From positions 1,674,001 to 1,738,000 of the forward strand of contig NZ_CP043420.1 in the NCBI RefSeq assembly GCF_008247605.1: a DNA stretch of 64,000 nt, in the 5' to 3' direction. The notes beneath the pieces were generated by a model that searched no databases, was not told where the DNA came from, and saw only the letters and a list, made by a program, of their open reading frames with translations. This DNA is from Kushneria phosphatilytica (lineage in GTDB: Bacteria > Pseudomonadota > Gammaproteobacteria > Pseudomonadales > Halomonadaceae). Both the position numbers and the translations under genes were made by a program. Each line of letters starts with the position of its first letter. Positions within the stretch are counted from its first letter, which is position 1. This document shows positions 28,738 through 37,872 of the stretch, piece by piece.

Positions 28738-29748
28738 TCATGCACTGGATGGAGAAAACTGCCGGCGACATTTCTCCGGGGAGAGCTGTTGGCTCAACAA
28801 GTATATCAAGCGGGTAAAGGCAGCTTCCGGGGTCATATCGGCGCCATTAATGACTCCCGCCGAGAGAAGAGCATGACCGGTTGCATAATTCGTCATTTGC
28901 AGAGTGCCATGAGGGCATTGGCTGATCGCGACAATCAGACAACCTCGTTCAGAGGCTTGCCTTAGAAGATTGATAATTGCCGGATCTTCCGGAATATTGC
29001 CACTCCCCCAGACCTCCAGTACCAGCCCCTGTATGTCATCACCCAACAGACGAGACAGTATCTCTGCGCTGATACCGGGCCACAGGACCAGTCTTGCGAC
29101 ATGAGGTGTGACCACTGCAGGGTAGGGCATGGGGGTGCATTCCCCATCATTTGCCGAAGGTGAAAAAACTTCGTGCAACTGTGGGCTATCCTGCAGCCAT
29201 TCGCCCAGCAGCGCGGCGTTGGGACTGGCAAAACCACGATGGGCATGAGTATCCCATTTACGAGCGGTATCGCCTCGCAGCAGCTGGCCACCGAAAGCTA
29301 CGGCGACCCCGACCAGATCATTTCGTGCTGCGAATCCCAGTGCCAATTCGAGGTTGGCCGGGCCATCACTCTGTTCCGCTTCGAGAGGATGCTGAGCGCC
29401 ACTGACAATAACAGGCTTGCCTAACCCCGACAGTTGCCAGGTAAGGCTGGCTGCTGTCCAGGCCAGCGTATCGGTACCGTGCAGGATGATAAAACCGTCA
29501 TATGAATGACGATGTTCGAGCACATCGTGGGCAATACGAGCCCAGTGTTCAGGACGGGCATTGCTTGAGTCGATGGGATCGTTGTACTCAAGGCAATCGA
29601 AATCAGGGAGCGCCTCCAGGCGCTTGCTCGGCAATCGTTGTAACTGTTGTCTGGCGCGCTGCTCGAAGTCGTGTCCGGGCTCAAGCCCTCTGGGGCCCGG
29701 GTACATCCCAATGGTGCCACCCGTATAGATCATTAATATGCGATTCAT
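28738..29748 (-). CDS. ansA: Type I (cytosolic) L-asparaginase
   Basis: 336 residues without signal peptide. Catalytic threonines are seen in MIYTGGTIGMYP (first Thr) and ILHGTDTLAWTA (second TDT), with the family spacing. It hydrolyses asparagine to aspartate and ammonia. E. coli AnsA has 338 residues. It lies 87 bases downstream of the CBS-domain gene and 163 bases upstream of the queC start on the same strand. No strong ribosome site. Confidence 0.92.
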   Translation of the reverse strand: MNRILMIYTGGTIGMYPGPRGLEPGHDFEQRARQQLQRLPSKRLEALPDFDCLEYNDPIDSSNARPEHWARIAHDVLEHRHSYDGFIILHGTDTLAWTAASLTWQLSGLGKPVIVSGAQHPLEAEQSDGPANLELALGFAARNDLVGVAVAFGGQLLRGDTARKWDTHAHRGFASPNAALLGEWLQDSPQLHEVFSPSANDGECTPMPYPAVVTPHVARLVLWPGISAEILSRLLGDDIQGLVLEVWGSGNIPEDPAIINLLRQASERGCLIVAISQCPHGTLQMTNYATGHALLSAGVINGADMTPEAAFTRLIYLLSQQLSPEKCRRQFSPSSA

Positions 29749-29834
29749 TTCGGCATTTCATCACGGCTGTCTGAACAACTGCCCGATGGTCGAGCATCGG
29801 GCAGCAGGGGGCAACGGAAGGAACGACAATCAGT

Positions 29835-30455
29835 TTAAAGGTCGTGTCCCAATACGACTGATCGAATGGCTGAAAAGCTGTGAGCTTCGGGGGGATGATC
29901 GAGATTGATGCCCAGTGCATGACTGACATCCGAGGCGGAAATAACGCCACGAATACGGCAATCGGTAGTTTCGCAATCACCATCGGTAATCAGTACATGT
30001 CGATCGCCCGAAGAGCGAAGAGTCTGAACCAGATCCCCGAGCGTGGCGCGCTGAAGACGATCGTATTCAATGGCATGCAACTCTTCGCGAGGGGTGCGGA
30101 TCATCTCGACAGTTACATCTTCGCGATGGACACCATATTGTTGCATGGCAAGGGTGATCGCACGTCCGCCAAACAGGATTCTGGCACTGACAATGCCCGA
30201 AAAGCGCCCATTGTCATCCAGCACCAACAGCATATGGATACCATTGTTTTTCATGGTGTCATGAGCCTGTGAGGCGCTGGCACTATCGGCAATGGTATGG
30301 GCCCTGACTTCGCTGAAGTCGGTCAGTAGTGCAATGGCCGGACTATCCATATCGAGAGAGGCAGAAGCGGCACGGCTTTCCGGTCGACTGATATCGTTGA
30401 CGCCACTGAGTGAATGTAGAGGAAGGTTGGTATAAGGGGTATGTTGTACGTTCAT
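29835..30455 (-). CDS. CBS-domain pair protein
   Basis: 206 residues from ATG 30455 with AAGGAG eight bases upstream. After a polar N-terminus (about 1-55), two CBS motifs are visible: about 60-120 (HTIADSASASQAHDTMKNNGIHMLLVLDDNGRF-type) and about 135-195 (LGDLVQTLRSSGDRHVLITDG, RGVISASDVSHALG). CBS pairs bind adenosine nucleotides; no catalytic domain is attached, so this is a stand-alone sensor or modulator whose partner is not evident. It sits between asparaginase and an unknown gene. Confidence 0.8.
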   Translation of the reverse strand: MNVQHTPYTNLPLHSLSGVNDISRPESRAASASLDMDSPAIALLTDFSEVRAHTIADSASASQAHDTMKNNGIHMLLVLDDNGRFSGIVSARILFGGRAITLAMQQYGVHREDVTVEMIRTPREELHAIEYDRLQRATLGDLVQTLRSSGDRHVLITDGDCETTDCRIRGVISASDVSHALGINLDHPPEAHSFSAIRSVVLGHDL

Positions 30456-30549
30456 GGCAGTAACTCCTTCCATAAAACGGGTGGAATATATTCGAGTGAT
30501 CCGTTCAGACAGCAGGTATCTGTAAAAAGCGACATTCGCAGTGTGGCAT

Positions 30550-31050
30550 TCAGAGATGAGCCTTGAGATCACCGCGCACACTGTCGACAAAAGTCAGGAA
30601 ACGGGTGTCATTCTCATCATCGCGGCGGTCGACTCGACATCCCACCTGCATGCTTTGGCTGACCAGCAGTTCATCATATATTTCCAGGGTGATGCCCTGT
30701 GGCTCCAGTGTTCCCGGGGTGACTGTGCCGCTGGGAAGAGTAAAGCTTTCCAGCAGGGTCGCCCTGACCCGGGTGGTGCCTCCCTCGCTCAGAACGCGAC
30801 GTACGAATAACCAGCCCTCGCAGGCCAGTTCGGTCTCATCATCCATGCGCCGTTTGAACAACGTGCGATAGCAGGCTCCTTCTGAGGCGCCACGTGATGC
30901 CATGCTGCGATAAGACTCAGCCATTCGACTGGCCATCGCGCCCGATTGCGCGAGTTTGCGTACGGCGGCCCGATGCTCCCGGTCAAGACTCTCCTGACGG
31001 CTGAAACGCTGCCAGTTGCGGTATTCCTTCAAAAGGGCGGTCGCATCCAT
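30550..31050 (-). CDS. Uncharacterised protein, 166 aa
   Basis: I do not recognise the family. The likely start is ATG 31050 (MDATALLKEYRNWQRF); the frame opens 17 codons earlier. The N-terminal third is helical and charged with Arg/Ser-rich segments (MASRMAESYRSMASRG); the C-terminal part alternates hydrophobic and polar residues like a small beta-sheet domain (TTRVRATLLESF, GITLEIYDELLVSQSM, DTRFLTFVDSV). No signal peptide or TM segment, so cytosolic. It is 94 bases upstream of the CBS gene on the same strand, possibly co-transcribed. Codon use matches neighbours. Confidence 0.65.
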   Translation of the reverse strand: MDATALLKEYRNWQRFSRQESLDREHRAAVRKLAQSGAMASRMAESYRSMASRGASEGACYRTLFKRRMDDETELACEGWLFVRRVLSEGGTTRVRATLLESFTLPSGTVTPGTLEPQGITLEIYDELLVSQSMQVGCRVDRRDDENDTRFLTFVDSVRGDLKAHL

Positions 31051-31330
31051 TTCACATGTTTCCGTTCGTGCGGGTTTATACCGCCCATCTTCGCTGATCA
31101 ACCCCGTGGTCGGCCAGTCCGATGATCAACCCTCTGATAGAGGTTATACAATACCTTTGCGAATTGGTTCCCAATAAGAGGGTCATTAGCATGTCACGAT
31201 GCTGTCACGCATTCCGGAGAGCATAGGCTTGTCAATCACGAGTCTTGCCTTCATTGTACGAAAGCTTTACATCAATGCTGCATCACTGGACACTTGATGC
31301 AATGGGTAACCGCTGGACAAGGAGAGTTTC

Positions 31331-31543
31331 ATGCTGGACATGACCTGCCATCGTTGTGGAAGCAATAATATTCATGTCGTGGAGGATGCCATGGATTGGG
31401 ATGAAGTGACCTGCAGGGAGTGTGGGGAATTTCTGACAACCTACGGGGCGGCCATGGCCCTGATGCAGCCAGTGCCGCTTGCAGATGCATGTATCAAGAC
31501 GCAACAGCTTGCCCGTTGCATGGGAATATCATTGGCTGGCTGA
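31331..31543 (+). CDS. Small zinc-ribbon protein, 70 aa
   Basis: Preceded by AAGGAGAG at ideal spacing. Two CxxC pairs (CHRCG at residues 6-9, CRECG at 29-32) form a likely zinc ribbon in the first half; the second half is short and helical. No DNA-binding or enzymatic domain beyond that. Followed by a clear terminator, so a single-gene transcript. Function unknown. Confidence 0.75.
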   Translation: MLDMTCHRCGSNNIHVVEDAMDWDEVTCRECGEFLTTYGAAMALMQPVPLADACIKTQQLARCMGISLAG

Positions 31544-31565
31544 AATTCGCAACTGCCGCTGGTGC

Positions 31566-31598
31566 ATAACGGTGATCCGACAAGGACACCGTTATTTT
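31566..31598 (+). terminator. Terminator of the zinc-ribbon gene
   Basis: Stem ATAACGGTG/CACCGTTAT with an inner TCC/GGA pairing and TTTT at the end. Confidence 0.85.
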
Positions 31599-31621
31599 GT
31601 ATTCAGAAGGGCAGGCCTCAG

Positions 31622-31649
31622 AGAAAAAAGGCCCGATGAGACACGGGCC
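31622..31649 (-). terminator. Orphan rho-independent terminator on the minus strand
   Basis: On the minus strand GGCCCG, an 8-base loop, CGGGCC and a run of six T. No minus-strand gene ends here: the only open frame reads through the hairpin. The surrounding gap 31599-31929 otherwise holds no gene I can support. Confidence 0.7.
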
Positions 31650-31929
31650 AAACGCAGAGAATTCGATACACCGTTGCCGTTTGAATTCCGGTAACTCGAA
31701 ATTCGCCCGGCAGTGATCGACTTCTGTTGTCGCTGCAAGCATCGACAACGTCATCAGGTTCGCATTTTCATGACGTCAATGCTGTGCCAGTCCCGCCGAG
31801 ATCAGCCTCGAATGCCGCTTTGATCAGGATTAACGCAAGACATGTTTTGCCCCTTACAATAGGGGGTATGGAATCAGGGTTGGATGCGCATGGCCCTGCT
31901 GCACATTTATTGTTGATTCGGAAAAGCTC

Positions 31930-32658
31930 ATGAAAAGAATTGTTTTCGGTACCATGATGGCGACGCTCTTGTCCGCCTGTTCTACAGCGCCCCAGTATGT
32001 ACTCTCCCCGGGAGTGGTTTCACATGAGTCGATCAACCCTGTGCAGTCAGCATCGGGCAGCTATATAGGATCAGTCTGGTTTCGCAAGCCATGGACCAAA
32101 GTGGCTTCAGGCGAGTTGCAGCAGTGCCTGAAAACCTCGATCGTGCGCCGTCAGGTCAATGTGATGCCGTTGGATCTTGCCGGAGAGATCGATTCGGCTA
32201 CTGCCGGTGATCAGCAAATGAAACAGGGGGAAGACCACGATAGCGTCATCATTACCGGCGTGGCCAGAGACAGTCAGCCGCCCATTGCCTTCCGGTTGAA
32301 GCTCCAATTGGGTTCCACTTCCAACTATTACTATTTTGACCGAATCGGCCGGGCCTCTGGCAGTGATACCTTCAGTCCGGTAGGGGCATGGGATGAAGAA
32401 AAGCCCATGCAGGTCTGGCAAACCCTGGATCAGGTAGCTGATGGCATTCAGAAATGCCTTTACCGCTATGCCAGCAATTCACCAGTCCCCGGTAACGATA
32501 TTGTGGAACATCAACCGGCGCTGGATGCGACCGGCGATCTGAAACTGCCACTGGAGGGTGAACGCATGGAGACACCCGATAATCCGCCCTCAGGCGGGAT
32601 GGCGCCTGGTCAGCAGCATAACAGTGGTTATCAACTGGATGATCCGATCAATCCCTGA
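31930..32658 (+). CDS. Lipoprotein, uncharacterised
   Basis: 242 residues. Signal with lipobox LLSAC (acylated Cys at residue 17). The mature part has an ordered region of about 150 residues (ESINPVQSASGSYIGSVWF; SVIITGVARDSQPPIAFRLKLQLGS) followed by a proline- and glycine-rich tail (from about 205) without predicted fold. Conserved-looking Cys pairs (LQQCLKTS, QKCLYRY) may form a disulfide. No family recognised. It converges with the rhomboid gene. Confidence 0.75.
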   Translation: MKRIVFGTMMATLLSACSTAPQYVLSPGVVSHESINPVQSASGSYIGSVWFRKPWTKVASGELQQCLKTSIVRRQVNVMPLDLAGEIDSATAGDQQMKQGEDHDSVIITGVARDSQPPIAFRLKLQLGSTSNYYYFDRIGRASGSDTFSPVGAWDEEKPMQVWQTLDQVADGIQKCLYRYASNSPVPGNDIVEHQPALDATGDLKLPLEGERMETPDNPPSGGMAPGQQHNSGYQLDDPINP

Positions 32659-32677
32659 AAACTGCTCTTGTCGTGAT

Positions 32678-33283
32678 TCAACCCAGGCCCGGCGACAATA
32701 ACCGGGTCAGGAATACATCGAACAATCGCGGCTCCATGAGCAGCGCGAAAATCACTCCATAGGCAGCGCCCCATAAATGGGCGCTGTGATTGATGTTGTC
32801 TCCGCCACGTCGCCCTGCGTAGATCGACCAGAGAGTGTAAGCAATGGCATACACGATAGCGGGTACCGGTATCACCAGAATATAAAGTGTCGCCCAGGGT
32901 TGAATCAGAATGAAAGCGAATAGAACGGCCGATACGGCACCTGACGCGCCCAGACTACGATAGCGAGTGTCACGGCGATGCTGCCAGTAGCCTGGCAGGA
33001 TGGCGACTATCAACCCTCCCAGGTAAAAGCCTGCATATCCCGCACCTCCCAGATACTGACTGAAAAAAGGTTCAATCGCTCTACCGAAAAAGTACAGAGT
33101 GATCATGTTGAACAGCAGATGCTGACCGTCAGCATGTACAAAACCATGAGTCACGAACCGGTAGAGCTGACCGCGATTGACGCCGGGCGGCCAGAACAGT
33201 AACCGCTCAAGCACGGTAAAGTTGCGCAGGGCAATAATGGAAATGAGACAGGTAAGGGAAATAAGGCTCAGGGTAACGATCAT
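32678..33283 (-). CDS. Rhomboid-family intramembrane serine protease
   Basis: 201 residues, about six TM helices. The catalytic Ser lies in SLGASGAVSAVLFA and the catalytic His in NHSAHLWGAAYG in the last helix. HxxxN in HLLFNMITLYFFG (oxyanion helper) is also present. It cleaves TM substrates in the inner membrane; targets unknown. Divergent from eutB, with a 115-base gap. Confidence 0.9.
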   Translation of the reverse strand: MIVTLSLISLTCLISIIALRNFTVLERLLFWPPGVNRGQLYRFVTHGFVHADGQHLLFNMITLYFFGRAIEPFFSQYLGGAGYAGFYLGGLIVAILPGYWQHRRDTRYRSLGASGAVSAVLFAFILIQPWATLYILVIPVPAIVYAIAYTLWSIYAGRRGGDNINHSAHLWGAAYGVIFALLMEPRLFDVFLTRLLSPGLG

Positions 33284-33398
33284 GAGGGGTCCGTAACCGG
33301 CGTTCCTTTAGCGACAGGGAGGCAATGATCTATTGCACTTTCCGCGTGACAGGTGCTCAGATAGACAAAAGAGACTACCGATTACAAGGATAACAGCC

Positions 33399-34790
33399 AT
33401 GGGCACCTATCAGTGTGATGTCTCTGGTCGTCGCTACCGGTTTGACGGGTTGCGTGAACTGCTGGCTCGGGCCACGCCACGTCGTTCGGGGGATGAGCTG
33501 GCCGGCATTGCGGCGGACACTGCCGAGGAGCGAGTTGCTGCCCAGCTGGCACTGGCGGATGTGCCACTCAGACAGTTTCTCGAAGAGACCGTCATTCCTT
33601 ATGAAGAAGATGAAGTTACCCGACTGATCATTGATCGACATGATCCTGCGGCCTTCGCGCCGATCGCCCATCTTACAGTAGGTGAGTTTCGCAACTGGTT
33701 GCTTGCACATGAAACCGACAGCGAAACACTGAAGGCGTTAGCCCCCGGTCTGACACCTGAAATGGTCGCGGCAGTAGCCAAGATCATGCGCCTGCAGGAT
33801 CTTGTTCTGGTGGGTCGCAAGTGCCGGGTCATTACCCGATTCCGCAATACAGTTGGGCTGGAAGGGCGGCTCTCCACCCGGTTGCAACCCAATCATCCCA
33901 CGGATGATCCTGCCGGTATTGCGGCCAGCATTCTCGATGGCCTGCTCTACGGCAATGGCGATGCCGTGATCGGCATCAATCCGGCGACCGATAATACCGG
34001 CTCGGTGACCACGCTATTGAAAATGCTTGATGAGGTCATCAGTCGCTATGAAATTCCTACCCAGAGCTGTGTGCTTACTCATGTGACTACGGCCATTGAA
34101 GCGATCAATCGCGGTGCACCCACCGATCTGGTTTTCCAGTCGATTGCTGGTACTCAGGCAGCCAATGAAGGCTTCGGTATTTCTCTTGATCTGTTGCGTG
34201 AAGGGCGTGATGCAGCACTGGCGCTTGGGCGCGGTACAGTGGGGCAAAACGTCATGTATTTCGAAACCGGCCAGGGAAGTGCGCTTTCTGCAGATGCTCA
34301 TCATGGTGTTGATCAACAGACCCTGGAAGCACGCAGCTACGCGGTGGCACGTGAATTCTCACCACTACTGGTCAACACGGTAGTGGGATTCATCGGTCCG
34401 GAATATCTCTTCGATGGCAAGCAGATCATTCGCGCAGGACTGGAAGATCACTTCTGCGGCAAATTGCTGGGCGTCCCGATGGGGTGTGATGTCTGTTACA
34501 CCAATCACGCCGAAGCCGATCAGGATGACATGGATACGCTTCTGACCCTGTTGGGCGCTGCCGGGTGTAACTACGTCATGGGTATCCCCGGGTCGGATGA
34601 CATCATGCTCAACTACCAGACCACATCTTTTCACGATGCCCTCTATGTCCGCGATGTACTGGGGCTGAAACCCGCACCGGAATTTCAATCCTGGCTGGAG
34701 CGCATGGCAATTGTCGATGCTCGGGGCCGTATCGGCGTTGGACAGCAATTGCCGGAGGTGTTTCGTCATGCGCTGACACAGTCCGGCTGA
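33399..34790 (+). CDS. eutB: Ethanolamine ammonia-lyase large subunit
   Basis: 463 residues from ATG 33399 (AAGGA nine bases upstream); the frame opens from a TTG 22 codons earlier. Family blocks such as GDAVIGINPATDN, SIAGTQAANEGFGI and the end TTSFHDALYVRDVLGLKPAPEFQ are intact. With EutC it converts ethanolamine to acetaldehyde and ammonia using adenosylcobalamin. No microcompartment, EutA reactivase or aldehyde dehydrogenase genes are adjacent, so it fits the short, shell-free use of ethanolamine as nitrogen source seen in many proteobacteria. Confidence 0.96.
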   Translation: MGTYQCDVSGRRYRFDGLRELLARATPRRSGDELAGIAADTAEERVAAQLALADVPLRQFLEETVIPYEEDEVTRLIIDRHDPAAFAPIAHLTVGEFRNWLLAHETDSETLKALAPGLTPEMVAAVAKIMRLQDLVLVGRKCRVITRFRNTVGLEGRLSTRLQPNHPTDDPAGIAASILDGLLYGNGDAVIGINPATDNTGSVTTLLKMLDEVISRYEIPTQSCVLTHVTTAIEAINRGAPTDLVFQSIAGTQAANEGFGISLDLLREGRDAALALGRGTVGQNVMYFETGQGSALSADAHHGVDQQTLEARSYAVAREFSPLLVNTVVGFIGPEYLFDGKQIIRAGLEDHFCGKLLGVPMGCDVCYTNHAEADQDDMDTLLTLLGAAGCNYVMGIPGSDDIMLNYQTTSFHDALYVRDVLGLKPAPEFQSWLERMAIVDARGRIGVGQQLPEVFRHALTQSG

Positions 34791-34806
34791 ATCGGAGATT
34801 GCGATC

Positions 34807-35619
34807 ATGAGCAATGAGAACAGCACGACTGCCTCAGGGGTGGTCAGCAATCCCTGGCAGGTATTGCGTCAACATACCCAGGCTCGTATCGGGCTCGGGC
34901 GTGCCGGCAGCAGCCTTCCTACCGATGCTCATTTGCAGTTTCAGCTGGCGCATGCCCGGGCGCGGGATGCTGTTCATCTCCCATTGGATACCGAAAGGAT
35001 GGTGGAACAGCTATCTGCCTGTTCGGAAAACGTGGTACGCCTGCACAGTGCTGCCGCCGATCGCGACGAATATCTGCGTCGCCCTGATCTGGGACGAAAG
35101 CTCGATGAGGCGTCACTTGACGCGTTAAAGGCGATGAACTGTCGGCAATGCGATATTTCGATTGTGGTGGCCGATGGTTTATCGGCCCGGGCGATTCATG
35201 AAAACAGCGTGCCGATGCTTCAGGTACTCATGCCGATGCTGGAAGAACAGGGTTGGCAATCCGGGCCTCTAACACTGGTTGAACAGGCTCGGGTGGCGAT
35301 TGGCGATCCGATCGGCGAAGCGCTGGGCGCTCGCATGAGCGTCGTGCTGATCGGTGAGCGGCCCGGGTTGAGTTCACCAGATAGCCTCGGCATCTACTTT
35401 ACCTGGGCGCCTCGTCCTGGTCGGCGTGACAGTGAACGCAACTGCCTTTCCAATATTCGGCCCAATGGCCAATCTTTTCAGGCGGCATCAGAACTGCTGA
35501 TCTATCTGCTGAGAGAGGCAAATGAACGGCAGTTATCGGGTGTATCGCTCAAGGACGATTCGGTAGTGGACTCGAGCCTGGGTGACGGTCGCCAGGGTAA
35601 TTTTCTATTGCCGGACTGA
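34807..35619 (+). CDS. eutC: Ethanolamine ammonia-lyase small subunit
   Basis: 270 residues, GGAG upstream, 16 bases after eutB. Conserved segments: LRQHTQARIGLGRAG near the N-terminus, IVVADGLSARA, VEQARVAIGDPIGE, and LIGERPGLSSPDSLGIYFTW, which contribute to the cobalamin-binding interface. It forms the EutB6C6 enzyme with the upstream subunit. The cofactor can be supplied by the cobalamin operons 5 kb downstream. Confidence 0.96.
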   Translation: MSNENSTTASGVVSNPWQVLRQHTQARIGLGRAGSSLPTDAHLQFQLAHARARDAVHLPLDTERMVEQLSACSENVVRLHSAAADRDEYLRRPDLGRKLDEASLDALKAMNCRQCDISIVVADGLSARAIHENSVPMLQVLMPMLEEQGWQSGPLTLVEQARVAIGDPIGEALGARMSVVLIGERPGLSSPDSLGIYFTWAPRPGRRDSERNCLSNIRPNGQSFQAASELLIYLLREANERQLSGVSLKDDSVVDSSLGDGRQGNFLLPD

Positions 35620-35829
35620 GGTTCGGTATCGGCCAGCAGAAGCCCTGAATTGATATGCCGAATGCTGCCTGGTCGCGCAATAGAGTCGACCGGTACGTTA
35701 TAATCCTGCGGTTTCGATCATCCGACTTTCCTGTGGCATCACTGCCTGATCGGGTATCCGGATAGCCGAGCGGGTAGCGTTCTTGCAAGGTCTGATTTCA
35801 ATGGACCCATAACAACCAGGGTTACACTC

Positions 35830-37290
35830 ATGACGACAAACAACTCCTCCGGCACGCTTTGGTCAGGGCGCTGGGGCTTTGTGCTGGCTGCGACCGGTTC
35901 GGCAGTAGGGCTGGGTAATATCTGGAAATTTCCCTATATGACCGGTGAGTATGGCGGAGGCGCTTTCGTACTGGTTTATCTGCTCTGCATTGCAGCCATC
36001 GGTATTCCGCTGATGATGACGGAGATTGCCTTTGGGCGCCGGGGAAGAGGGAGTCCGGTAGATGCCGTGCGTCGTGTAGTGGCCGAGTCCGGCGGTGCTT
36101 CGTTATGGCGGGTGCTCGGCTGGATGTCGATGCTTTGCGGTTTCATGATCCTCTGCTTTTATGTCGTGGTGGCGGGGTGGTCGATCTCCTATCTGTGGAA
36201 GACAATTTTCGGTGGGCTGAACGCCGATAGTGTCGAAGGCATGGCGGCCATCTTCGGTGCCAACAATGCTGATCCGCTCAATCTGGGCTTCTGGAGTACT
36301 CTGGTGACGGTGGTCACCATGGTGATCGTTGGCAAGGGTGTGCAGGAAGGCATCGAACGCAGCGTGCGCTGGATGATGCCGGGCATGGTGATCATGCTGG
36401 GCATACTGATCGTTTACGGCATGTTTTCCGGTGGCTTTGGCCGCGCCGTGGATTTCCTCTTCGGTTTCGAATTTGATCAGCTCTCCAGCGAAGGGTTGCT
36501 GGCCGCAATGGGGCATGCGTTCTTTACACTGTCCCTTGCTGCCGGTGCCATCATGGCGTATGGCGCCTATCTGCCGGCAGGCAAGTCGATTGCCAGAACT
36601 ACCTTTACCGTAGCAATCTGCGACACCGTGGTAGCTCTCATGGCAGGTCTGGCCATCTTCCCGATCATTTTTGCCAACGGCCTGGATCCGGCCAGTGGGC
36701 CGGGGCTGATCTTCATGAGTCTGCCGCTGGCCTTTCAGCAGATGCCATTGGGTACGCTACTGGAGATCGTTTTCTTTGTCATGCTCACCATGGCAGCACT
36801 GACTTCGGCGATCTCGATGATCGAAGCCACGGTCGCCTGGCTCCAGGAGAGCAGGGGTATCTCTCGTGCTCGCGCTGCTTGGAGTACCGGGATTGTGTTA
36901 TGGCTGGTCAGTCTGCTGGTAGTACTGTCCTTCAATGTGACAGCCGAGTGGACCGTGGCAGGTCGCAATTTCTTTGACTGGCTCGACTACCTGACGTCAC
37001 GGTGGATGATGCCGCTGGGGGGACTGGGACTTTCCCTGCTGGCCGGCTTTTTTCTCAAGAGCCATATCATGCGTAGTGAGCTGGGACTTACCGGGATGCA
37101 CTATGCCTTGTGGTTCTTCATGATCCGCTATGTGACACCGCTGTCGATCGTGGTGGTGTTTATCGATGCACTGGGCATTGCACAGCTTGATATGAGCACC
37201 CAATGGCCCTGGTGGCTGGCAGCGCTGTTGTGTTGTGTCCTCGCCGGAGAACTGATCAGCCCGGGTCTGCGTCGTCAGCAGACAGGATGA
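35830..37290 (+). CDS. Sodium-dependent transporter, NSS/SNF family
   Basis: 486 residues, about 11-12 TM helices of the LeuT fold. TM1 carries the sodium-binding signature SAVGLGNIWKFPYMTGEYGGGAF; LMMTEIAFGRRGRG follows. Such symporters import amino acids or related small amines with Na+. Its position after eutBC suggests, but does not prove, a link to ethanolamine or amine use. It ends at an unusually long hairpin. Confidence 0.92.
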   Translation: MTTNNSSGTLWSGRWGFVLAATGSAVGLGNIWKFPYMTGEYGGGAFVLVYLLCIAAIGIPLMMTEIAFGRRGRGSPVDAVRRVVAESGGASLWRVLGWMSMLCGFMILCFYVVVAGWSISYLWKTIFGGLNADSVEGMAAIFGANNADPLNLGFWSTLVTVVTMVIVGKGVQEGIERSVRWMMPGMVIMLGILIVYGMFSGGFGRAVDFLFGFEFDQLSSEGLLAAMGHAFFTLSLAAGAIMAYGAYLPAGKSIARTTFTVAICDTVVALMAGLAIFPIIFANGLDPASGPGLIFMSLPLAFQQMPLGTLLEIVFFVMLTMAALTSAISMIEATVAWLQESRGISRARAAWSTGIVLWLVSLLVVLSFNVTAEWTVAGRNFFDWLDYLTSRWMMPLGGLGLSLLAGFFLKSHIMRSELGLTGMHYALWFFMIRYVTPLSIVVVFIDALGIAQLDMSTQWPWWLAALLCCVLAGELISPGLRRQQTG

Positions 37291-37297
37291 GATGAGT

Positions 37298-37335
37298 CGG
37301 GTCCCATCGGCACATGGATGTGCCGATGGGACCCG
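37298..37335 (+). terminator. Perfect 17-bp hairpin after the NSS transporter
   Basis: CGGGTCCCATCGGCACA and its exact reverse complement around loop TGGA, directly downstream of the stop. There is no T-run, so it may protect the mRNA 3' end or terminate weakly. Confidence 0.55.
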
Positions 37336-37438
37336 GAAGCAACTTTCCCGCTACTTCATGATGTTGGACTGAAAATACCGGCTTTTCTGATCCTGTATAC
37401 CCTCACCTTGTAAGACCATCCCCTCCTGAGCCATTGAT

Positions 37439-37706
37439 ATGCCGTGTCGTCATGACTTCATGACATGGCAGGACTGGTTTGAAGCGCTTGCTCTGCAGTG
37501 GTATCCACCAGGGCGTCCCCTGACAGCCAACAGCTACCAGCTTCTGACGCTGCCACAACAGCTGTCGAGTCCGGGGCGTCTCTCACTGCTTCCTCCCTTG
37601 AGCGACAGGAGGGCGTGGCGGTGCAGCAATTTCGCCATTGGCTCACCCTGGCAACCGCGCGTGAGCGGTAATGATCCTGAAAAGCGGCCGAACCGATGAG
37701 TCATGC
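37439..37706 (+). pseudogene. Possible small broken gene in a 580-base gap
   Basis: Between the NSS transporter and the chemoreceptor. One frame starts MTWQDWFEALALQWYPPGRP (ATG 37460) with sensible composition, then turns implausible. Another frame, closed by TAA near 37670, carries LERQEGVAVQQFRHWLTLATARER, which looks more protein-like. A single frameshift could join them into a roughly 70-residue helical peptide. No family recognised; it may equally be non-coding. Confidence 0.2.
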
Positions 37707-37872
37707 CTCTCGAATACCGGCTCACTACAGGACCACCGCTGGTGTTCAGCTGATCCTGATAAACCGCGATGTAATACCTGCCGATATTCTTGTGTGCTCG
37801 GCATGACCCGAGCAGTCCGGGCATCGGTTTAACCGGTGCCATTGATTTCATCAGTTATGGTTACGGTTGAGA

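Noticed and set aside
33399..35619. Ethanolamine microcompartment locus
   Set aside because: Only eutB and eutC are present; no shell, EutA, EutE or regulator genes.
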